Shown piece by piece: positions 1 to 5,713 of a stretch of 6,183 nucleotides of DNA. Both the position numbers and the translations under genes were made by a program. The DNA lies in contig JAEWAH010000294.1 of NCBI GenBank assembly GCA_023391725.1, positions 1-6,183 on the forward strand, written 5' to 3'. The first letter of the stretch is position 1. Every line of letters starts with the position of its first letter. Origin of the DNA: Bacillota bacterium. Lineage in GTDB: Bacteria; Bacillota; Clostridia; Christensenellales; Aristaeellaceae. The notes below the pieces were generated by a model, which saw nothing but the letters and a program-made list of their open reading frames with translations, ran no database searches and was not told where the DNA came from.

Positions 1-1806
1 CACCAGCATATAGGGGGTCTTTTCCATCTGCGCCTCGCGGACTTTAAAGCCGATCTTTTCGTTGCGCTTGTCGGTCTCCACTCTAAGCCCAGCCTGGGTG
101 AGCTTCTTTGCGATCTCGTCTGCCCATTCGTCTGCCCGCTCGGTGATGGTGAGCACCCTCACCTGTGTGGGGCTCAGCCACAAGGGCATAGCGCCTGCGT
201 ACTTTTCAATGAGCAGCGCCAGGGTGCGCTCGTAGCAGCCGATGGAGGTGCGGTGGATGATGATGGGGTGTTTCTTGACGCCGTCGCGGTCGGTGTATTC
301 CATGCCGAAGCGCTCCGCCAGTTGGAAATCCACCTGGATGGTGATGAGCGTATCTTCCTTGCCCCATACGTTCCTGATCTGGATATCCAGCTTCGGCCCG
401 TAGAAGGCTGCCTCCCCTTCGGCTTCGGTATAGTTGATTTGCATGTGGTCAAGGATCCTGCGCATGAAGTCCTGCGTATCCTCCCAGGACTTGGGGTCGC
501 CAATATACTTTTCTTTGTTCTTGGGATCCCACTTGCTGAAGCGGTAGCTCACATCATCGTCCAGGCCCAAGGTCTTGAGCATGAACATGGCAAGGTCGAG
601 GCAGCCGCGGAATTCATCCTCCACCTGCTCCGGCGCGCAGGCCAGGGGGCCTTCGGAGATGGTGAACTGCCGAACGCGGATGAGCCCGTGCATTTCGCCG
701 GAAGATTCGTTGCGGAACAGCGTGCTCGTTTCTGCCAGGCGCATGGGCAGATCGCGATAGGAGCGGGTCTTGTTAAGGTACACCTGGAACTGGAAAGGGC
801 AGGTCATGGGACGTAAGGCAAAGACTTCGCCTTCCGCCTCCGGGTCGCCCATGATGAACATGCCTTCCCTGTAGTGATCCCAGTGGCCAGAGATTTTGTA
901 CAGGTCGCGCTTGGCCATCAGCGGCGTTTTGGAGAGGATATAGCCGCGGCGCTGCTCCTCATCTTCCACAAAGCGCTGCAGAAGCTGGATCACACGTGTG
1001 CCCTTGGGAAGCAGAATGGGCAGGCCCTGGCCGATATAATCCACGGTGGTAAAATACTCCAGCTCCCGGCCCAATTTGTTGTGGTCGCGCTTGCGGGCCT
1101 CCTCCTGCTGGGCGACGTAGGCGTCCAGGGATTCCTTGCTGTCAAAGGCCGTGCCATAAATGCGCTGGAGCATCTTGTTCTTTTCATTGCCGCGCCAGTA
1201 GGCCCCGGCCACCTGCAAAAGCTTGATGGCTTTCACCTTCCCGGTAGAGGGCAGGTGCGGACCGGCGCACAGGTCCACAAAATCTCCCTGGCGGTAGAAG
1301 GAGATCACCGCGTCTTCCGGCAGGTCGCGGATGAGCTCCACTTTGTAGGGCTCGTTCCGGCTTTCCATCAGAGCAATGGCTTCCGACCTGGGCAGTTCAA
1401 ACCTTTCCAGCCGGTCGTTCTTTTTAATGATGTGCGCCATCTCTTTTTCCAGATGGGCAAGGTCTTCCGGGGAAAAGGGCTCATCTACATCAAAGTCATA
1501 GTAAAAGCCGCTGTCGATGGCTGGGCCGATGGCCAGTTTGGCCTTGGGGAAAAGGCTTTTCACCGCCTGCGCCATGATGTGGGAGGCGGTATGACGAAAG
1601 ACGCGGCGGCCTTCCTCGTCCTGGAAAGTCAAAATTTGAAGATCGCAGTCTTCATTAATGGGCTGCCACAGCTCGATGGTCTTTTCGCCGTTTATTCTTG
1701 CTGCCAGCGCGTTCTTTTTAAGGTCCTGGCTTAATTGTCCCGCTACGTCCAGCGCCGTAACTCCCTTGTCAAACTCCCGGACGTTTCCCTGCAGAGTAAG
1801 CTTCAT
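1..1806 (-). CDS. thrS: Threonyl-tRNA synthetase, C-terminus cut by the window edge
   Basis: Class II aminoacyl-tRNA synthetase that charges tRNA-Thr in the cytoplasm and edits mischarged Ser-tRNA-Thr. The frame is open from ATG 1806-1804 to the window edge, giving 602 residues without a stop. Bacterial ThrRS is usually about 640 residues, so roughly 40 are missing. Visible domains are TGS (about 1-61), the editing domain with HxxxH (H72, H76) and CxGPH (C180, H184), the class II core from about 240 to 535, and most of the anticodon-binding domain. In the core I see RPMTCP (zinc ligand C336), motif 2 FRNESSGEMHGLIRVRQF (364-381), IIIHR (second zinc ligand H518) and motif 3 GCYERTLALLIEK with R527. 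The third zinc ligand, H385 in E. coli, aligns with P387 here, which is odd. The start is fixed by a ribosome binding site 8 nt upstream, and the gene follows its own T-box leader. Identity is very secure. Confidence 0.97.
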   Translation of the reverse strand, partial: MKLTLQGNVREFDKGVTALDVAGQLSQDLKKNALAARINGEKTIELWQPINEDCDLQILTFQDEEGRRVFRHTASHIMAQAVKSLFPKAKLAIGPAIDSGFYYDFDVDEPFSPEDLAHLEKEMAHIIKKNDRLERFELPRSEAIALMESRNEPYKVELIRDLPEDAVISFYRQGDFVDLCAGPHLPSTGKVKAIKLLQVAGAYWRGNEKNKMLQRIYGTAFDSKESLDAYVAQQEEARKRDHNKLGRELEYFTTVDYIGQGLPILLPKGTRVIQLLQRFVEDEEQRRGYILSKTPLMAKRDLYKISGHWDHYREGMFIMGDPEAEGEVFALRPMTCPFQFQVYLNKTRSYRDLPMRLAETSTLFRNESSGEMHGLIRVRQFTISEGPLACAPEQVEDEFRGCLDLAMFMLKTLGLDDDVSYRFSKWDPKNKEKYIGDPKSWEDTQDFMRRILDHMQINYTEAEGEAAFYGPKLDIQIRNVWGKEDTLITIQVDFQLAERFGMEYTDRDGVKKHPIIIHRTSIGCYERTLALLIEKYAGAMPLWLSPTQVRVLTITERADEWADEIAKKLTQAGLRVETDKRNEKIGFKVREAQMEKTPYMLV

Positions 1807-1814
1807 ATAAAACG

Positions 1815-1820
1815 CCTTCC
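1815..1820 (-). promoter_or_regulatory. Ribosome binding site of thrS
   Basis: GGAAGG lies 8 nt upstream of ATG 1806-1804, a good Shine-Dalgarno match at normal spacing. It sits downstream of the T-box terminator. Control therefore appears to be transcriptional (read-through or termination), because this site is not part of the terminator stem. Confidence 0.85.
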
Positions 1821-1848
1821 TTTCTTTTGCATGAAGGGCCGCGGGCAT

Positions 1849-1878
1849 AAAAAAATCCGCCCCGATGCCGGGACGGAT
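1849..1878 (-). terminator. Intrinsic terminator in the thrS T-box leader
   Basis: Ten-base-pair stem ATCCGTCCCG / CGGGGCGGAT (1878-1869 and 1864-1855) with one G-U pair and a 4-nt loop GCAT. The stem ends in T and is followed by six more Ts (1854-1849). This is a strong Rho-independent terminator. It forms when tRNA-Thr is charged and is displaced by the antiterminator when uncharged tRNA binds. Confidence 0.95.
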
Positions 1879-1898
1879 GAATATCCGCGGTTCCACCC
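1870..1898 (-). promoter_or_regulatory. T-box antiterminator with tRNA-acceptor-binding bulge
   Basis: Helix A1 pairs GGG (1898-1896) with CCC (1872-1870), and helix A2 pairs GCGGA (1888-1884) with TCCGT (1877-1873, one G-U pair). Between the 5' strands lies the 7-nt bulge TGGAACC (1895-1889), the canonical T-box arrangement. TGGA in the bulge should pair with the free 3' end NCCA of tRNA-Thr, which predicts a U discriminator base. The 3' strand is also the 5' arm of the terminator, so the two structures exclude each other. Confidence 0.9.
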
Positions 1899-2060
1899 TG
1901 CTTGCAAAACCTCTCGTGCGGCGCTGTATCGCGCGCCCCGCGCCATGGTCGAAGGATGGTATCCCGCCGCATCTGCCGAAAGGCGCTTTCAGCCGTGACG
2001 CCTATTCTCTGATCGGTGACTTGCGTGAGCGTGTCCCTTGTCATCCCGTGGATTAGAAGT

Positions 2061-2089
2061 AGTATATGCCCGGGCGACGCGCATGTCAA
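2061..2089 (-). promoter_or_regulatory. Sigma-A-type promoter of thrS
   Basis: The -35 box TTGACA (2089-2084) is perfect, the spacer is 17 bp, and the -10 box TATACT (2066-2061) matches consensus at 5 of 6. An A at 2054 lies at the usual distance for a start site, giving a leader of about 248 nt, normal for a T-box mRNA. The spacer contains the 8-bp palindrome GCCCGGGC (2068-2075). The -35 box begins only 19 bp past the stop of the upstream gene, and no terminator-like hairpin lies between them. Confidence 0.9.
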
Positions 2090-2108
2090 TAGCTCTTTCC
2101 AAAATTGT

Positions 2109-4394
2109 TCATTTCCTGTTTTTTCTTCGCATAAAGGCGCGATAGAGCCGGAAACGGGCCTTTTTGAGCTTCCCAATGGGCGCGTACAGCGCGTAGAACG
2201 TCTCCCGGGCTACGGCCACGTCCCCATCCTGTACGGGGTGTCGGCTGTACTGGCTCAAGCATAGGGATTCGGCCATGGGCAGCAGGGGATGGGGGTATTT
2301 GCTTTGCACGTCCAGCCTGGCGGCGTGGGCCAGGGGCGATTCGGCAAGGCCGGGCGGGTCCCTGTTCAGCCGCAGGATATCGTATACGCCGCCAATATAA
2401 GCGTTCATGGCATCCCTTTCATCCTTGGCTCTACGCGCCCGGGCGGCGGGCGTGGTCATGCGCAGCCTCAAATAGATCATCGCGGCCAGGACTAGCAGGA
2501 TCAGCAGCAGCCACCAGAAGATGGGCGGCTTGGGCGGCTGATCGGGCGACTGATTCTCGGGCGGCGGCTGGATGGAAGGCACGGGCGTAGGGGTGGAGGT
2601 CTGTTGAGGCGTAGGGGTAGGCGTAGGCGCCTGCGGCGCGGGGGTGGGCGTCTGTTCGGGATTGACGCTGGGGGAGGGGGAGGGCGACGGTTCCGACTCC
2701 GGCGGCGGCGGGCTTTCCTCCGGCGGGCTCTGCTGCTGCTGGGGCGGCGTGGCGTCAAAAGGCAGCCAGCCAAATCCAGAGAAGTAGACTTCCGTCCAGG
2801 CATGGGCGTTGCGCCCGGTGATACGGGCGATACCGTCGGCCCCGGGTTCGGCCAGGAAGCCTTCCACATACCTTGCCGGGAGCCCTGCCATGCGGCACAG
2901 CACCGTCATGGCGGAGGCGAAATACGTGCAGTAACCCTCCTTGCCCTTAAATAGGAAGTAGGTTACAAAGTCCACATTGGGAGGCGGCGCGGCGGCATCC
3001 AGGGTATAACGGAAGTACCGGGTAAGGTAGGTCTTGATGGCCAGCGCCTTGTCATAGGGAGTATTGTAGTTTTGCGTGATGTTTGCTGCCAGCTCGAATA
3101 CCGGCTGCTCCAGGTGGTTGGGCAGGGCGGTATATGTTCCCGAGATGTTGGCATAGGCGTCATCCGGTGTATCCTTGCAGGCATCCACCAGTGTCCCGAC
3201 GCCCGGATCCCCGCCCTGAAGGAGCGGAGCCTTTACGGTGTACATATCCCCTGGAACAAGGTCCCTTGTGATAAACAGTTCCGATGCGTTGTTGAAGTAG
3301 ACCACCATGCCGCTCCCATGGGCCAAGTCGCGCACCCTTTGGGGCGTAAAGATGGTAGAAGCGCTGGGGGCTTCCATAGTGACAGAGACCGTCTGTGCCT
3401 CCATGAGCGAGGTACCTTGGAGCAGCTGCGCCGCGGGCAGGTTCACATTGAAAAAGCTGTCCCGGAGGGAGCGCCAGCGGGGGGAAATGTATAGATACCT
3501 CCGGCCGCCGGTGGTATCCCGCCAGATGCGCCCGGTGTACTCATCCTTGATGACGCCCCGGAGCAGCACGTTTTTGGGCGTCTTGACCGTCATCGCCAGC
3601 TGGTCGCTGGGGGTCACAGGGCCGCCCAACTGCTGCTGCCCTTCGGGATAATATCCTTCCGAAGCCAGGGAGAACACGTTCCGGGGCTCGGTGAAGAACA
3701 GGTAGTCGTAAATGGCCTGGCGGGTATCCTGTGCCACCTTTTCCAGCGTTGGGGACGCCACGCGGCCCACGGGGAGCAGCAGGAAGGAAAGGGCCACCGC
3801 AATCACGGCGATAGGGACCACTCGCCTTGCGGGCAGATCCTCATGGATGTTCCTGGAATACAGAACCACAAGCGCGATCATGGCGGGCAGGCTGTAGATG
3901 AGCAGGTCTTGCCTCCCGGCGAACCAGACGCTCATCAATACGATCAAAAGGATACCCAGCACCGGATAGAACCCCGCCCCGCGCATGCATAAGAAATAGG
4001 AAAGCACCGCAAAGACCGCGGCCAGTAAGAGAGCCGCCTGCATGGCAAAGATGGGCAGCGCATCCGGCTGCCCGGACAGCTTCAAAAACAGGGATTTGCC
4101 TACCTGCACAGCGGAGGAGATCACGTAGCCCCCGCCGGGGGATAAAAGCGCCTCCGCAGCTTGCCAGATCACAAACCCCGCCAGCACGAACCATCTGAGC
4201 CGGCGTTCCAGGTTAAGAAGCGAAAATACAAGCGTCACCGCAAAGCACAAGAGGATGGCGGCGGGCCAATACTTGTCCAGCGAAAGCACCAGCACAATGG
4301 GCAGCGTAAGCCCCACGCATAAAAGGAGGGACAGCCCGGCGCGGGAAAATATCTCGCCAACTTTTTCGTTCTTTAATTTCATTTTCATATTCAT
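2109..4394 (-). CDS. TgpA-like membrane protein with extracytoplasmic transglutaminase domain
   Basis: A 761-residue membrane protein. The N-terminal part has about seven hydrophobic segments (near 19-39, 44-60, 67-82, 113-135, 142-158, 163-179, 191-209). A soluble region of about 340 residues follows and ends in a transglutaminase-like fold: GKEGYCTYFASAM with C489, GRNAHAWTEVYF with H531, and WLPFDATPP with D547, so the Cys-His-Asp triad is intact. A Pro/Ser/Thr/Gln-rich linker (550-624), one membrane segment (about 625-643) and a basic tail of about 115 residues follow. This is the layout of DUF3488/TgpA proteins, found beside MoxR and DUF58 genes as here. The family is membrane-bound with the catalytic domain outside; whether it cross-links, hydrolyses or cleaves peptides, and on what substrate, cannot be told from sequence. 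The start is supported by an AAGGAGG site 10 nt upstream; Met3 and Met5 would be too far from it. Confidence 0.92.
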   Translation of the reverse strand: MNMKMKLKNEKVGEIFSRAGLSLLLCVGLTLPIVLVLSLDKYWPAAILLCFAVTLVFSLLNLERRLRWFVLAGFVIWQAAEALLSPGGGYVISSAVQVGKSLFLKLSGQPDALPIFAMQAALLLAAVFAVLSYFLCMRGAGFYPVLGILLIVLMSVWFAGRQDLLIYSLPAMIALVVLYSRNIHEDLPARRVVPIAVIAVALSFLLLPVGRVASPTLEKVAQDTRQAIYDYLFFTEPRNVFSLASEGYYPEGQQQLGGPVTPSDQLAMTVKTPKNVLLRGVIKDEYTGRIWRDTTGGRRYLYISPRWRSLRDSFFNVNLPAAQLLQGTSLMEAQTVSVTMEAPSASTIFTPQRVRDLAHGSGMVVYFNNASELFITRDLVPGDMYTVKAPLLQGGDPGVGTLVDACKDTPDDAYANISGTYTALPNHLEQPVFELAANITQNYNTPYDKALAIKTYLTRYFRYTLDAAAPPPNVDFVTYFLFKGKEGYCTYFASAMTVLCRMAGLPARYVEGFLAEPGADGIARITGRNAHAWTEVYFSGFGWLPFDATPPQQQQSPPEESPPPPESEPSPSPSPSVNPEQTPTPAPQAPTPTPTPQQTSTPTPVPSIQPPPENQSPDQPPKPPIFWWLLLILLVLAAMIYLRLRMTTPAARARRAKDERDAMNAYIGGVYDILRLNRDPPGLAESPLAHAARLDVQSKYPHPLLPMAESLCLSQYSRHPVQDGDVAVARETFYALYAPIGKLKKARFRLYRAFMRRKNRK
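2523..2747 (-). repeat. Low-complexity Pro/Ser/Thr/Gln linker-coding segment
   Basis: This stretch encodes residues 550-624 of the transglutaminase-like protein. It has runs of Pro, Ser-Pro and Thr-Pro dipeptides plus a short Gln run (QQQQ) at its start. The DNA is correspondingly simple, with recurring GGCGTAGGGGTAGG-like units on the plus strand. It likely forms a stiff, extended spacer outside the cell holding the catalytic domain away from the membrane. Imperfect tandem codon repeats make it prone to length change and assembly error. The translation stays in frame through it. Confidence 0.85.
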
Positions 4395-4404
4395 TTCTCG
4401 CGGC

Positions 4405-4411
4405 CCTCCTT
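4405..4411 (-). promoter_or_regulatory. Ribosome binding site of the transglutaminase-like gene
   Basis: AAGGAGG, a near-perfect Shine-Dalgarno, lies 10 nt upstream of ATG 4394-4392. It decides the first Met over two further Met codons at residues 3 and 5. Such a strong site suggests this gene is translated independently rather than by coupling to the DUF58 gene 158 bp away. Confidence 0.85.
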
Positions 4412-4426
4412 TCTCACTTTGTGCTA

Positions 4427-4456
4427 GTCATAGAAGTAAAGAGATGATTTTGTCTA
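4427..4456 (-). promoter_or_regulatory. Candidate internal promoter before the transglutaminase-like gene
   Basis: TAGACA (4456-4451, 5 of 6 to the -35 consensus) and TATGAC (4432-4427, 4 of 6 to the -10 consensus) are 18 bp apart in an AT-rich island within otherwise GC-rich DNA. A start near 4420 would give a short leader of about 26 nt containing the ribosome binding site. The boxes are imperfect and AT-rich DNA gives chance matches, so this is tentative. The gene could instead depend on read-through from the MoxR-DUF58 transcript. Confidence 0.35.
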
Positions 4457-4505
4457 GTTATATAAAGCAAAGGAATCATTTTTTATGAATGTAGCCTCCG
4501 AAGGT

Positions 4506-4546
4506 CCAGGGCGATCGGAAAGCCCTGGTCGCGCCCGCAGGCGCGA
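4506..4546 (-). other. Two adjacent GC-rich hairpins in the DUF58-transglutaminase spacer
   Basis: Reading the minus strand, the first hairpin is TCGCGCC / GGCGCGA with loop TGCG (4546-4529), starting 6 bp after the DUF58 stop. The second is CCAGGGC / GCCCTGG with a 9-nt loop (4528-4506), directly abutting the first. Both stems are perfect 7-bp pairings. No T-run follows on either strand, so neither is a classic intrinsic terminator. They may protect the 3' end of the upstream mRNA, slow polymerase, or lower expression of the next gene; the sequence does not say which. The rest of the spacer (4395-4505) is AT-rich and holds only the candidate promoter and ribosome binding site. Confidence 0.7.
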
Positions 4547-4552
4547 AACCCT

Positions 4553-5713
4553 CTATCCCTCACTCGGCGTCACATAGCATACCTCAATGGTGTTCTGCTG
4601 CAGCCGGCTCACCAGAGGCAATATCGCCGGAGCTTCCGGCGTGAAGGTGGCAAGATACAGCCGCACATACGGCCCCATTCTCCGTATCCTGATGATCATA
4701 TCCACCACCGTGGAATTAAGCCGGGAGGTAATGATCACCGTGGCCCCGGTTCGCCGCATGCGCCTTGTCTCCAAAAGCAATACGCGTTCAACCCGCTCCG
4801 TCTGGGAAAAGTCAAGCCGCGCCAGTTCCTCCAATAAAGCCGGCGCACCCATGCTCTTGTCGAACTCTATGGGTCTAGTGCCAAGCAGTGGCAGCCGCAC
4901 AGGGTGATCCACCCGCATCTGACGCATCACCACCGAGGCGGCGGTTTCGCACAGCGCGTCCTGCAAAAAGGCCTTGTCCTGGGGCCGGGGCTGCGCGGGC
5001 AGGGAAGGCGGGGCGCAATCCAGCAGCACCAGCGCATCGGGCATCGCGGGCTCCTCAAAGCGGCGAACCATTAGTTCCCGCTTGCGCATGCTCAGTTTCC
5101 AGTGGATCTTTTTTAAAGGGTCACCTGGCTGGTAGGACCGCACATCGGCAGGGCTGGTGGGATCTTCCCTGGCCTTGGACAATGTCTCCATCCCGGTATC
5201 CCCAGGGCTGAACTGCAAGGTCTCCACCTCAAAGGGGAGCGGCAGCACCATCAGGTCTTCGGGCGGCTCGTCGGGCAGGCGGTGGCTGGAAAAGAATCCG
5301 AAAACATCCTCCACTATATAGCTTGTGACCCCGGGGGTGAATACGCCCACATGGTTGGTCACAAACCGATAGCTTAAGCGCTGGGTCTTGTGCCCGGCAA
5401 AAGGAAGCCGCGTCTTGATGGGTGGCTCCCCGGGCGCGGCGCATACCGTGATGGTGATGGGGGCGATGGGTAAAAAGCCCTGGTACTTTACCGCGATCTC
5501 CAGCGTCACCGCATCGCCCCTTTGCACCCGGCGGCTGGAAAGGGTATGGGCCACGCTGGCCGAGCGGCTGGCCAGAAATACGCTGACCAATGCCAAAAGG
5601 CCCATTACCGTCATTAAAACGGCAAAGAGCAGGTAAATCTTGCTGCCTGTGGACAGTGCCGCCAGCAGGCAGGACAATAACATCACCAAAAGGGTGACAA
5701 GGCGGGATCTCAT
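4553..5713 (-). CDS. DUF58 family membrane-anchored protein
   Basis: A 386-residue protein with two N-terminal membrane segments (about 5-21 and 26-47), a beta-rich region to about 140, and the DUF58 signature at about 182-222: REDPTSPADVRSYQPGD, then KKIHWKLSMRKRELMVRRFEEP. The C-terminal part resembles a von Willebrand A-like fold, with D232 in LVLLDCAPP at the end of a predicted first strand. DUF58 proteins are commonly encoded next to MoxR ATPases and are thought to be their clients or partners; the molecular role is not established. Length is normal. Its ATG overlaps the ATPase stop as ATGA (5713-5710) with only a weak Shine-Dalgarno, so it is probably translated by coupling. The transglutaminase-like gene follows after 158 bp, completing the usual three-gene module. 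Confidence 0.93.
   Translation of the reverse strand: MRSRLVTLLVMLLSCLLAALSTGSKIYLLFAVLMTVMGLLALVSVFLASRSASVAHTLSSRRVQRGDAVTLEIAVKYQGFLPIAPITITVCAAPGEPPIKTRLPFAGHKTQRLSYRFVTNHVGVFTPGVTSYIVEDVFGFFSSHRLPDEPPEDLMVLPLPFEVETLQFSPGDTGMETLSKAREDPTSPADVRSYQPGDPLKKIHWKLSMRKRELMVRRFEEPAMPDALVLLDCAPPSLPAQPRPQDKAFLQDALCETAASVVMRQMRVDHPVRLPLLGTRPIEFDKSMGAPALLEELARLDFSQTERVERVLLLETRRMRRTGATVIITSRLNSTVVDMIIRIRRMGPYVRLYLATFTPEAPAILPLVSRLQQNTIEVCYVTPSEG

Larger units (their letters stand above)
1849..2054 (-). promoter_or_regulatory. Threonine T-box riboswitch leader of thrS
   Basis: Untranslated leader RNA that senses uncharged tRNA-Thr. Bound tRNA stabilises the antiterminator and thrS is transcribed. Stem I runs about 2046-1954 and closes with GGATG (2046-2042) against CATCC (1958-1954). 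Its distal part has the AG-rich bulge AGAGAA (2010-2005) and a hairpin AGGCG/CGCCT (2003-1999, 1985-1981) whose loop holds the GNTG motif as GCTG (1993-1990). The likely specifier is ACC (1960-1958), followed by A as usual; it is a threonine codon, which fits the gene it controls. A small hairpin GGCGC/GCGCC precedes the conserved T-box AGGGTGGAACCGCGG (1899-1885), and a terminator follows. The 5' end is inferred from the promoter (about 2054). The call rests on conserved motifs and manual pairing, not on a covariance search. Confidence 0.95.

Noticed and set aside
874..1734. Long plus-strand open frame (286 codons) opposite thrS, and another at 253-816
   Set aside because: Both lie fully antisense to the clearly coding thrS frame, have no convincing ribosome binding site or family resemblance, and are expected by-products of GC-rich codon use.
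1769..2176. Minus-strand open frame of 135 codons across the T-box leader
   Set aside because: It covers the promoter, riboswitch and terminator, which explain this sequence fully; the frame is fortuitous.
2604..2954. Plus-strand Arg/Gly-rich open frame opposite the linker
   Set aside because: It is the reverse reading of the proline-rich linker codons; such composition is an artefact of simple sequence.
4506..4546. Reading the two hairpins as a Rho-independent terminator
   Set aside because: No run of Ts follows the stems on either strand, so I kept them only as structured spacer elements.
4485..4577. Small plus-strand open frame of 30 codons with an AAAGGA-like site 10 nt upstream
   Set aside because: It runs through the hairpins and into the end of the DUF58 gene, has no recognisable promoter on that strand, and its Arg/Gly/Pro/Ser-rich product looks like translated GC-rich noncoding DNA.
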